11,546 nt of DNA. Origin: Bacillaceae bacterium UBA7792 (lineage in GTDB: Bacteria > Bacillota > Bacilli > Bacillales > Cytobacillaceae). The notes under the pieces were generated by a model that was not told the DNA's origin, did not search any database, and was given only the letters and a program-made list of their open reading frames with translations. Below, piece by piece: positions 1-6,517 of the stretch. The position numbers and the translations under genes are program-made. The number at the start of each line of letters is the position of its first letter. The first letter of the stretch is position 1. Location: assembly GCA_002480735.1 (NCBI GenBank), contig DLCS01000137.1, forward strand, positions 1-11,546, read 5' to 3'.

Positions 1-180
1 CAGATTGTTGATTTTGACTGTTCTGGAAAAGTTTTTTCAAGGGATGATTTACACGGGTTTGGGATGGAAGCCCCAGCAGCAACTAGAATTAGTAAAGCAT
101 TGGGAATAAAAAATAAAGAAACGGGATATTTTCCTGTAACGATTAAAGAATTAGCCGACGAAATTGGTGATAAGTTATGA
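1..180 (+). CDS. ABC transporter ATP-binding protein, ECF type (C-terminal end only)
   Basis: Frame 1 is open from the window edge to the TGA at 178-180 and encodes the last 59 residues of a protein whose start lies outside the window. The segment holds no nucleotide-binding motif. Its GFGMEAPAATRISKALG stretch and the closing VTIKELADEI resemble the tail of ECF-type ATPases, where a short linker rich in Pro and Ala leads into a final helix. The stop overlaps the start of the next ATPase gene by ATGA (177-180), as expected for paired, translationally coupled EcfA subunits that form a heterodimer on the cytoplasmic side of the membrane. The family call rests mainly on this neighbour. The substrate is unknown because no substrate-binding (S) or transmembrane (T) component is visible; they probably lie upstream. 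Confidence 0.7.
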   Translation, partial: QIVDFDCSGKVFSRDDLHGFGMEAPAATRISKALGIKNKETGYFPVTIKELADEIGDKL

Positions 181-986
181 GCCTATTAGAAGTTAACCAT
201 TTGCATTTTTCCTACACACCCGAGGTTGAAGTCTTAAAAGGAATTGATTTGCGATTCAATGGGGAAACGACGGCGATTGTCGGGCAAAATGGAGCCGGAA
301 AATCCACCTTTGTTAAATTGCTAAAGGGCTTGCTCCATCCAAATGAAGGAGAAATTCTTTTTAACGGGAAGAATACAAAGGACTATACACCGGCACAGCT
401 TGCAAAGGATATTGGCATGGTTTTTCAAAATCCGAATGACCAAATCTTTAAAAATACCGTTATTAGTGAGGTCATGTTTGGCCCTCTTAATATTGGGAAT
501 AGCGAAGATGAAGCAAGGGAAAAATCGATTAAAATGCTGAAAAAGGTAAATCTTGAAGGATACTTGGAAACGAATCCTTATGATTTAAGTTTATCCGAGC
601 GAAAAATGATTGCCATTGCCTCTATTTTAGCCATGGAAACGGGAATTGTTATCTTTGATGAGCCGACGATGGGCCAAGACTTTGCAGGAAAACAGAAGCT
701 GAAAGAAATTATTTATGAACTTCGTGATCAAGGAAAGCAAGTCATCTGTATCCTTCACGATATGGATTTTGCGGCGGAGATATTTGAACGAACGATTGTC
801 TTCAATCAAGGGAAAGTCTTGATGGATGGACCAAGTAGAGAAGTATTTGCACAGAAGGAAACACTCGGGCAAGCCTATTTAGAACAGCCGCATATTGCTC
901 AGATTGCAGACCAACTTGGCTTAGAGGGAAGTTATTTGACAGATGAACAGTTAATTAAAGTGTTGAAAGAAAAATTGGAAGCATAG
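177..986 (+). CDS. Energy-coupling factor (ECF) transporter ATP-binding protein
   Basis: A 269-residue ABC ATPase that should power uptake of a vitamin or metal by an ECF transporter. Visible motifs are Walker A GQNGAGKST (36-44), Q-loop in MVFQNPNDQ (Gln84), Walker B IVIFDE with the catalytic Glu162, DEPTMGQD as D-loop region, and the switch His194 in ILHDMD. The Q-loop followed by NPNDQ is typical of EcfA proteins. The ABC signature is unusual: LSLSERK (137-143) stands where LSGGQ is expected, so both glycines are missing. The start at 177 overlaps the upstream ATPase stop, with only a weak GGTGA site before it, which implies coupled translation. The stop lies inside a terminator hairpin, so this is the last gene of its operon. 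No T or S component follows, and the substrate cannot be named. Confidence 0.9.
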   Translation: MSLLEVNHLHFSYTPEVEVLKGIDLRFNGETTAIVGQNGAGKSTFVKLLKGLLHPNEGEILFNGKNTKDYTPAQLAKDIGMVFQNPNDQIFKNTVISEVMFGPLNIGNSEDEAREKSIKMLKKVNLEGYLETNPYDLSLSERKMIAIASILAMETGIVIFDEPTMGQDFAGKQKLKEIIYELRDQGKQVICILHDMDFAAEIFERTIVFNQGKVLMDGPSREVFAQKETLGQAYLEQPHIAQIADQLGLEGSYLTDEQLIKVLKEKLEA

Positions 987-1007
987 GGATGCCTATGCTT
1001 CTTTTCT
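978..1007 (+). terminator. Intrinsic terminator after the ECF ATPase genes, possibly bidirectional
   Basis: A perfect 10-bp stem GAAGCATAGG (978-987) / CCTATGCTTC (992-1001) with loop GATG is followed by TTTTCT. The TAG stop of the ATPase gene (984-986) lies in the left arm. The TAG of a possible convergent small gene (993-995 on the minus strand) lies in the right arm. On the minus strand an A/T-rich stretch with five T residues follows a few bases after the stem, so termination in that direction is likely weaker. Confidence 0.85.
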
Positions 1008-1139
1008 GTCGTTATATCCCTCCAGATCAACATTGTCATTGCCATTATGAAGACCTTTTTTTCTTGATTCTGCATCGTTTGAGGTGTTCATTGCCTTCAT
1101 GAACGCGTCTTTATCTTGATACTGCATCGCAGTAAGCAT
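993..1139 (-). CDS. Possible small hydrophilic protein, 48 residues, unknown function
   Basis: On the minus strand an ATG at 1139-1137 opens 48 codons ending in TAG at 995-993. The product starts MLTAMQYQDKDAF and ends in VDLEGYNDRKEA. It is hydrophilic, rich in Asn, Asp, Lys and Met, with no membrane segment and no cysteine. I do not recognise the family. In favour: the composition looks like a real small soluble protein, and the stop falls inside a terminator hairpin shared with the convergent ATPase gene. Against: the nearest AGGA is about 14 bases from the ATG, which is far, and no clear promoter is visible. An internal ATG at 1127 would remove four residues. It may be a conserved small Bacillales protein or a chance frame. 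Confidence 0.4.
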   Translation of the reverse strand: MLTAMQYQDKDAFMKAMNTSNDAESRKKGLHNGNDNVDLEGYNDRKEA

Positions 1140-1166
1140 TTTTGATTTTAATATCCTAAGATGGTC

Positions 1167-1195
1167 TTGACACTCCTAAGAAAACAGATTAAGAT
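1167..1195 (+). promoter_or_regulatory. Sigma-A-like promoter just upstream of the Fur box
   Basis: TTGACA (1167-1172, perfect -35) is followed after 17 bases by TAAGAT (1190-1195, 4 of 6 for the -10). A transcript would start near 1202 and the Fur box (1207-1226) would lie at about +6 to +25, where bound Fur could still block transcription. It is an alternative or second promoter for the small RNA described below and would lengthen it by about 40 bases at the 5' end. Confidence 0.45.
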
Positions 1196-1205
1196 AAATG
1201 TGTAG

Positions 1206-1235
1206 TTGAAAATGATTATCATTAACATTTAGACT
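1206..1235 (+). promoter_or_regulatory. Promoter with the Fur box in its spacer, for the small RNA
   Basis: TTGAAA (1206-1211) and TAGACT (1230-1235) are separated by 18 bases, and the spacer is filled by the Fur box. This is the usual layout of an iron-repressed promoter. The start point would fall near 1242 and give a transcript of roughly 90-95 bases. The -10 is only 4 of 6, so the choice between this and the TTGACA promoter at 1167 is open. Confidence 0.45.
1207..1226. promoter_or_regulatory. Fur box (iron-responsive operator)
   Basis: GAAAATGATTATCATTAAC at 1208-1226 matches the classical 19-base Fur box at 17 of 19 positions. Read as the Bacillus 7-1-7 form (TGATAAT-N-ATTATCA), 1207-1221 is TGAAAAT-G-ATTATCA, 13 of 14. 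Fur bound to ferrous iron would repress transcription here when iron is plentiful. The only unit placed directly downstream is the terminator-ended, protein-less stretch to about 1333. Confidence 0.8.
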
Positions 1236-1241
1236 ACCGAC

Positions 1242-1333
1242 AGAAGAAATTGATATTCCCTAGCTCAATTTACCCCCTCACACAAATTGAGCTCCCCCTC
1301 TTTGAGAGCCCATAGTTAATATGGGCTCTTTTT
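1242..1333 (+). ncRNA. Fur-regulated small RNA, FsrA-like
   Basis: No convincing coding frame lies between the Fur box and the terminator. The stretch folds into two hairpins. The first has a perfect 10-bp stem AGCTCAATTT (1262-1271) / AAATTGAGCT (1284-1293) that presents the C-rich loop ACCCCCTCACAC. The second is the intrinsic terminator (1305-1333). The linker between them is also C-rich (CCCCCTCTTTG, 1294-1304). Two exposed C-runs able to pair with G-rich ribosome binding sites, under a Fur box, is the design of Bacillus subtilis FsrA, which lowers synthesis of iron-using enzymes during iron shortage. The match is by architecture and known biology of FsrA, not by alignment. The 5' end is inferred (about 1242, or about 1202 from the upstream promoter). 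Confidence 0.65.
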
Positions 1334-1337
1334 ATTT
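1305..1337 (+). terminator. Intrinsic terminator of the small RNA
   Basis: A perfect 10-bp stem AGAGCCCATA (1305-1314) / TATGGGCTCT (1320-1329) with loop GTTAA is followed by TTTTATTT. It closes the Fur-linked transcript and insulates it from the germination operon that starts about 110 bases later. Confidence 0.9.
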
Positions 1338-1381
1338 CCTTCAATTATTTACAATATCCTATTTCGGATTATTAATTTTGA

Positions 1382-1410
1382 GGATAAACCTTCCAAAAGG
1401 ATAAATAATA
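1382..1410 (+). promoter_or_regulatory. Putative sigma-G (forespore) promoter of the germinant receptor operon
   Basis: GGATA (1382-1386) and AATAATA (1404-1410) are 17 bases apart. They fit the forespore consensus (GHATR, then CATAMTA) at 4 of 5 and 6 of 7 positions. GerA-family operons are known to be transcribed by sigma-G in the forespore. The predicted start, near 1417, leaves a short leader before the ribosome binding site AAGGGGA at 1428-1434. The site is AT-rich and degenerate, so the call leans on the identity of the genes it serves. Confidence 0.4.
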
Positions 1411-1443
1411 TGGTTAACCTCACTGATAAGGGGATTAACTTCG

Positions 1444-2925
1444 ATGAAAAAGACCATTCAAAAAAATAATCAAGATAAGCTCGAGCTTGAAAAGATACTT
1501 TTGAAATCAAATGATTTTGAAAATCTTTCTTTTACAAATGAAAAGACAAAAATCAAATTTTGCTTTACCTACATGTCGACTCTAATTGATGAGAAAATCC
1601 TTCAAGATAACGTTCTTCCCGCGCTATTAAAGGAGGAGTTTCAGCAATTAGATGATGTTAAAGAAATCATCCCTATATCAGATGTACAAATCTCCGATAA
1701 TGCCTCTGATATTGAACAAAAGCTTTTTAACGGCTATGTTCTATTAACTATCATCGGAGAGTACAACAAATACTGCTTCTTCGCTGCACAAAAAGAAGTT
1801 GGGAGAACCATTAATCCACCTGAAGTTGAGTTCAGTGTCATTGGGCCTAAGGAAGCATTTGTTGAATCTCTTGACATGAATCTCAATTTAGTAAGAAAAA
1901 AGCTCCCTATTAAAGAATTAATCATTGAAGAATTGTCAGTTGGTGCACTTTCAAAAACGAAAATCGCCATAATCTATATCGATAATGTCGTTAATACAGA
2001 GAATGTCAATACCATTCGTCAAAGACTAGAGGGGATCCAATATGACGATATTGCTGATAGCTCTTATATCGTTCAAATGGTCTCTGATAATCACAATTCG
2101 CCATTCCCTCAGCTTCTTGACACGGAACGTCCCGATCGAGTTTCTTCAAGTCTTGCTGAAGGAAAAGTCGTCGTCATTGTCGATGGTTCTCCCCATGCGT
2201 TAATAGGACCTACCACTTTTGTGGAGTTCTTCAGTTCATTTGAGGACTATTTTTTAAACTGGCTAATCGCTTCTTTTTTTCGTCTTATTCGATTGTTCTC
2301 TGTGGCATTCTCCATTTTGGTTACACCTATTTATGTAGCCGTACTGAGCTATCATTATGAACTCATCCCACGAGACTTATTAAACGCTTTAGTTGCTTCA
2401 AGAAGAGCTGTACCGTTGCCACCAATTTTAGAAGCCTTATTTCTAGAATTAACGATTGAGCTTTTAAGAGAAGCAGGAGCGAGACTACCGACAAAGGTTG
2501 GGCAAACCATTGGTATCGTTGGTGGGATCGTCATAGGAACAGCGAGTGTGGAAGCAGGTTTGACGAGTAACGTACTGCTCATTTTAATTGCACTAGCAGC
2601 CCTCGCTTCTTTTACAACACCTGTGTACAGAATGGGCAACACGATACGTTTTCTTCGATTCCCATTTTTATTATTTGCTGAGCTTTGGGGGTTACTTGGA
2701 ATCGTACTAGCTTTTTGTTTCCTATTGGTCCATCTCATCCGTCTGACTTCTCTTGGAAGACCCTATTTAGAGCCGGTATATCCATTGAGAAAAGTCGATT
2801 TCAAGGATTCGTTTATTCGGTTATCATTCAGTAGTCAAGGACATCGTCCATTGCTGTTACGGTCAAAACGACCGAAAAGAGTCGACGAAAGCGATGCTAA
2901 GAAAAAGAAAGATATTGATGAATAG
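1444..2925 (+). CDS. gerAA: Spore germinant receptor subunit A (GerAA family)
   Basis: A 493-residue protein, the usual length of GerA-family A subunits. In the spore inner membrane, A, B and C subunits form the receptor that senses nutrients such as amino acids or sugars and triggers germination. The N-terminal part, to about residue 265, is soluble and ends in the family hallmark PFPQLLDTERPD (PFPQ at 220-223, ERPD at 228-231). Hydrophobic segments follow at about 272-305, 352-392 and 403-432, then a basic, charged C-terminal tail. The start has AAGGGGA 9 bases upstream. Twelve bases separate its stop from the B-subunit start. The symbol is given at family level; which receptor (GerA, GerB, GerK or another paralogue) and which germinant cannot be read from sequence. 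Confidence 0.93.
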   Translation: MKKTIQKNNQDKLELEKILLKSNDFENLSFTNEKTKIKFCFTYMSTLIDEKILQDNVLPALLKEEFQQLDDVKEIIPISDVQISDNASDIEQKLFNGYVLLTIIGEYNKYCFFAAQKEVGRTINPPEVEFSVIGPKEAFVESLDMNLNLVRKKLPIKELIIEELSVGALSKTKIAIIYIDNVVNTENVNTIRQRLEGIQYDDIADSSYIVQMVSDNHNSPFPQLLDTERPDRVSSSLAEGKVVVIVDGSPHALIGPTTFVEFFSSFEDYFLNWLIASFFRLIRLFSVAFSILVTPIYVAVLSYHYELIPRDLLNALVASRRAVPLPPILEALFLELTIELLREAGARLPTKVGQTIGIVGGIVIGTASVEAGLTSNVLLILIALAALASFTTPVYRMGNTIRFLRFPFLLFAELWGLLGIVLAFCFLLVHLIRLTSLGRPYLEPVYPLRKVDFKDSFIRLSFSSQGHRPLLLRSKRPKRVDESDAKKKKDIDE

Positions 2926-2937
2926 AGGTTCTACATT

Positions 2938-4026
2938 ATGAATCCCGTTATTCCTGAAAATAAAAAAATATCACCATTCCTCGTATTTTTTGTCATCAAT
3001 TCAATGCAAACAGGAGTTGGTGTTCTCGGTTTTCAAAGAATCATTGCTAAATCTGCTGGCTATGATGGGTGGATAGCTGTCATTCTTGCTTCAATTTGCA
3101 TCCATTTTGTTCTTTGGATGATGTATAAAATGCTAGAGATAGCAGGTGGGGATCTTATTTCCATTCATACCTTTGTTTTTGGAAAAACAGCTGGTAAAAT
3201 TTTGAGCTCTTTCTACATTCTCTATTTTTGTTCCTTAGCCGTAACAACATTACGAAATTTTATCGAGATTGTACAGGTGTGGATGTTTTCAGACCTCATA
3301 ACCTTTTGGTTTGCACTTGTCTTTCTTATTTTGGTTATCTATATCGTCTACGGTGGATTCAGAACCATTACCGGGATCAGTTTCTTTTCAATTATTTTAC
3401 CGAGCTACATATGGCTATTATTTCTTTTTACGATCCCTTATGCTAATTTTACAAATCTACTTCCTATTTTTAATCATTCTACAAAGGATATTTTATTGGC
3501 TAGTAAAGATATGTCTTTATCTTTTTTAGGATTTGAGACGTTGCTCTTCTTCTACCCTTTTATCAAAAGGCCTGAGAAGTCCAAAAAGTGGTCACACTTA
3601 GCCATTGTCTTTTTAACGATGATCTATTTATATTTGGCTATTCTGACCTTTGCCTATTTTCCAGAAGAACAGCTACAAAAAAATATTTGGCCGACACTTA
3701 CGATGTGGAAGATTATTGAATTACCATTTGTTGAACGATTTGAATACATCGGGATCGCTAACTGGTGCTTAATCATTCTCCCCAATGCATGTATCGCATT
3801 ATGGATCGCAAGTCGATTGACGAAACAGCTATTTTCCGTTAAGCAACGGATATCTGCTCCGATTTTAGCTGTCTTTTGTTTAATCGGGACAAGTTTATTA
3901 ATGACAAGAGATCAGATTAACATCCTTACTGACTTTGTTGGTCAGTGTGGCTTTTATATTAATTTCATGTATGTTCCTCTTTTATTTATAGTTACATTAA
4001 TCGCAAAGAAGGTGAAAGAAAGATGA
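2938..4026 (+). CDS. gerAB: Spore germinant receptor subunit B (GerAB family transporter-like protein)
   Basis: A 362-residue integral membrane protein, hydrophobic almost throughout, consistent with the ten-helix APC-superfamily fold of GerAB proteins. B subunits are thought to bind the germinant within the membrane. The N-terminal segment with GVGVLGFQR, followed by a conserved GYDGW, is typical of the family's first helices. An AGAGG site that overlaps the upstream stop precedes the ATG by about 9 bases. The last codons overlap the C-subunit start by ATGA (4023-4026), so B and C are translationally coupled. There is no truncation. The ligand cannot be inferred here. Confidence 0.92.
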   Translation: MNPVIPENKKISPFLVFFVINSMQTGVGVLGFQRIIAKSAGYDGWIAVILASICIHFVLWMMYKMLEIAGGDLISIHTFVFGKTAGKILSSFYILYFCSLAVTTLRNFIEIVQVWMFSDLITFWFALVFLILVIYIVYGGFRTITGISFFSIILPSYIWLLFLFTIPYANFTNLLPIFNHSTKDILLASKDMSLSFLGFETLLFFYPFIKRPEKSKKWSHLAIVFLTMIYLYLAILTFAYFPEEQLQKNIWPTLTMWKIIELPFVERFEYIGIANWCLIILPNACIALWIASRLTKQLFSVKQRISAPILAVFCLIGTSLLMTRDQINILTDFVGQCGFYINFMYVPLLFIVTLIAKKVKER

Positions 4027-5102
4027 CTGCTATTGTTAGATCAATCGTTATCATACTTCTTGGAGTGTTCCTTAGCGGATGTGTCCAAAAAGAAATATTA
4101 GACGATATTAATCTAATCGAATGCATTGGCTTCGACCATTCCGATGAAGAGGATAAAATTAACGGTACCATCCTCTTCTCAATCTATCAGCCTGACCAAC
4201 CTCCTAAAAATACAACGATTAATGCAAAAGCGAGAATGAAGAAAACCGTGCTACAGGATATGCAATTGCAGTCAACAAATCCTATCGTAACGGGGAGCAT
4301 GGAACTGGTACTATTCGGAAAGGAGCTCGCTACCAAAAATGGGGTTCTTGATTTGGTCGATCCATTCCAAAGGGATCCAGGTGTTGGCTCAGGTCTGCAC
4401 GTAGCGCTTGTAGATGGAGAAGCTAAGGATTTATTAGAAGGGGAATACGGAATAAAAGGAAATGCCACATTTATTAGCGATTTAATTAAAAACAACATTG
4501 AAAATGAAGATCTTCCAAAAACCAACTTGCAGCTTTTTCTCAAAGGCTTTTATTCAGAGGGACAAACACCCTTTTTGCCACAACTGAAACAGCTATCTAA
4601 GGATAGTATCGAATTAAATGGAATTGCTTTCTTTCGGAATGGAAAAATTGTCGAAACCATTCTTCCGGAGCAAATGTTTTTCTTTAAGCTTCTTGTTGAT
4701 AAATATAGCAATGGGTTACATCGAGTCAAAATTGATGGTGATGAAGCCGCGATTCGAAGCATCCGTTCAGTCCACAAATTTAAGCTAGAAAGCAGATCCC
4801 CTTTCGAAATTACCGTTGACATTCGAGTAAACGGGATTATCAACGAGTTTTCTGGAAATCGTCTTACCCCTAAGAAGATTGCAGAATTAGAACAACGTTT
4901 TGAAGATGAAATCACAAAAGAATGCCTTAAATTAATAAGTATTTTTAAGGACAAAGAAATTGACCCAATTGGTTTTGGTCATTTTGTCAAGACTCAAGAT
5001 CGGAATTTTGATATCGATAAGTGGAACGAAGCTCAGTATCAAGAACTGATCGTGAAGATACATCCAAAAGTAAAGATCACAGAGGCAGGAGTGATTGAAT
5101 AA
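4023..5102 (+). CDS. gerAC: Spore germinant receptor subunit C (GerAC family lipoprotein)
   Basis: A 359-residue protein with a lipoprotein signal: a hydrophobic stretch at residues 7-17 and lipobox LSGC with the lipid-anchored Cys20. C subunits sit on the outer face of the spore inner membrane and are needed for receptor assembly and function. The mature region starts QKEILDDINLIECIGFD and contains the GVGSGLHVALVDG segment, in line with the Ger(x)C family. The length is close to the family norm. The start overlaps the B-subunit stop, with AAGGTGA 8 bases upstream. It is the last gene of the operon; no strong plus-strand terminator follows closely. Confidence 0.93.
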   Translation: MTAIVRSIVIILLGVFLSGCVQKEILDDINLIECIGFDHSDEEDKINGTILFSIYQPDQPPKNTTINAKARMKKTVLQDMQLQSTNPIVTGSMELVLFGKELATKNGVLDLVDPFQRDPGVGSGLHVALVDGEAKDLLEGEYGIKGNATFISDLIKNNIENEDLPKTNLQLFLKGFYSEGQTPFLPQLKQLSKDSIELNGIAFFRNGKIVETILPEQMFFFKLLVDKYSNGLHRVKIDGDEAAIRSIRSVHKFKLESRSPFEITVDIRVNGIINEFSGNRLTPKKIAELEQRFEDEITKECLKLISIFKDKEIDPIGFGHFVKTQDRNFDIDKWNEAQYQELIVKIHPKVKITEAGVIE

Positions 5103-5243
5103 AAAGGCTCTTTTCTCAAACTTTGTTGCTTTTAGTAAATGGAATAAAGCTGCAATACTAAATATCATAACCAAGTTCACATCTATACAACCCGAGAAAA
5201 ATGCCGTGGATACTGATTGCGTAAGGAAAACTGAATATTAAAC

Positions 5244-5269
5244 GTAATGGCCGGTATTAGGGCCATTAC
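5244..5269. other. Perfect 9-bp hairpin between the gerA operon and rodA
   Basis: GTAATGGCC (5244-5252) and GGCCATTAC (5261-5269) flank an 8-base loop. No T-run follows on either strand, so it is not a standard intrinsic terminator, though it could stabilise or slow transcripts. The rest of the 5103-5300 gap holds no intact gene that I can support. Confidence 0.5.
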
Positions 5270-5300
5270 AATAACCACAAACGTTACGAAAACAGCACAT

Positions 5301-5331
5301 AAAAAAGAGCAAAGTGACACCTTTGCTCTTT
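5301..5331 (-). terminator. Intrinsic terminator of the glucosaminidase-rodA operon
   Basis: An 11-bp stem AAAGAGCAAAG (5304-5314) / CTTTGCTCTTT (5321-5331) with a 6-base loop lies two bases beyond the rodA stop. On the minus strand it continues into a T-run (the A-run at 5301-5306 on the plus strand). On the plus strand only the T residues of the stem itself follow, so weak two-way action on the gerA transcript is possible. Confidence 0.88.
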
Positions 5332-5333
5332 CG

Positions 5334-6500
5334 TCATTCTGAAAACATATATTTCCTAAAGTGATAACGAATCGAGAAAATTAGGCTAATCGCGAGCATA
5401 TTCCCCATCAATGAGCTGCCACCATAGCTGATAAAAGGCAGCGGAATTCCTGTAATCGGTAGAACACCGATCGTCATACCGATATTTTGGAAGACATGGA
5501 AGGTAATCATGCTGATGACTCCGACGCATATATAGGTGTAGAAGTTGTTTTTCGTTTCCATGGCCACTCTCGTAATATAATAAATGAGCAAAAAGAATAG
5601 ACTGATGAGAATACTCGCTCCAACAAAACCAAATTCCTCACCAACGATGCTGAAGATAAAATCCGTATGGCTCTCAGGTAGATAAACCTCTCTTGTGCCA
5701 AATCCCTTTCCACTTGTTTCTCCTGAGCCGATCGCGAGCAAAGATTTCGTCAATTGAAACCCAGTTGTGCTTGAATAATGATAAGGGTCCAGCCAGGAAT
5801 AAATCCGACCAAATTGATACTCCTTTACCCCTAAATACTTCTCCAATAATTCCGGCTTCCATAATACGAAATAAAAAATAGCAGCAATGAGGGATATACC
5901 CAAACTAAAAATAGGCAAGAGGATTTTCCAGCTAATGCCCGAAATGAAGATCATCCCAAGCATAATGGCAATGAATACAAGCGATGTACCAAGGTCCGGC
6001 TGCTTCATGACAAGGAGTAGCGGCGCACCTGTGACGAGTCCAATTTTGATTAAAAGCCAAAAATCAGTCTGAACCGTCTTGACTTGATTTTTTTCATGGT
6101 GGTCCATTATTACCCTTGCTAATGCGAGAATTAGGAACACCTTTACGAACTCAGAGGGCTGTAGAGAACCTAATCCTGGAACGCGATACCAGCTTTTCGC
6201 TCCATTAATGACAGGCGCAATACCGCTTGGGGCAATCAAAAGAAAGCCCAATAAGACTAATCCAAGACCATATAGATACCAAGATAGCTTTCTTAATTGA
6301 TCAGAGTCAAAAGGGATTACCGCAGCAATAATGCCAACCCCAATGCCATACCAGACAATTTGCTTAACGAGAAAATTCTCTCCATACTGCCCGGTTGATT
6401 GCGCACTATAAATCGATATACAGCTGACAATAAACAATAGAAATACGATAAAAACTAAATTAAGGTCTATTTTCGAAGTTGTATAATTCTCTGTTGACAT
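5334..6500 (-). CDS. rodA: RodA-type SEDS peptidoglycan glycosyltransferase
   Basis: A 388-residue polytopic membrane protein of the RodA/FtsW/SpoVE family, which polymerises lipid II into glycan strands together with a class B penicillin-binding protein. Family motifs are LQPSEFVK (113-120, with conserved Glu117 and Lys120), KQPDLGT (166-172), LPESHTDFIFSIVGEE (274-289) and GIPLPFISYGGSS (351-363). Asp280 in HTDF is the catalytic aspartate position known from SEDS enzymes. The call is RodA rather than FtsW because of overall resemblance and length; FtsW or SpoVE paralogues cannot be wholly excluded. It lies 17 bases after the glucosaminidase stop. AAGGAG overlaps that stop but is 13 bases from the ATG, with AGGA only one base away, so initiation may depend on coupling. 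A terminator follows. Confidence 0.87.
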   Translation of the reverse strand: MSTENYTTSKIDLNLVFIVFLLFIVSCISIYSAQSTGQYGENFLVKQIVWYGIGVGIIAAVIPFDSDQLRKLSWYLYGLGLVLLGFLLIAPSGIAPVINGAKSWYRVPGLGSLQPSEFVKVFLILALARVIMDHHEKNQVKTVQTDFWLLIKIGLVTGAPLLLVMKQPDLGTSLVFIAIMLGMIFISGISWKILLPIFSLGISLIAAIFYFVLWKPELLEKYLGVKEYQFGRIYSWLDPYHYSSTTGFQLTKSLLAIGSGETSGKGFGTREVYLPESHTDFIFSIVGEEFGFVGASILISLFFLLIYYITRVAMETKNNFYTYICVGVISMITFHVFQNIGMTIGVLPITGIPLPFISYGGSSLMGNMLAISLIFSIRYHFRKYMFSE

Positions 6501-6517
6501 TTCCTGTTCTAGACTCC

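Noticed and set aside
1250..1315. A 21-codon frame starting with TTG inside the small RNA
   Set aside because: It has no Shine-Dalgarno sequence (only AGAAGAAA), and its codons run through the hairpin and into the terminator stem. The structure explains the conserved-looking bases better.
2355..2738. A 127-codon minus-strand frame opposite the germinant receptor A subunit
   Set aside because: It is covered by a strongly supported gene on the other strand and its product resembles no protein family that I know.
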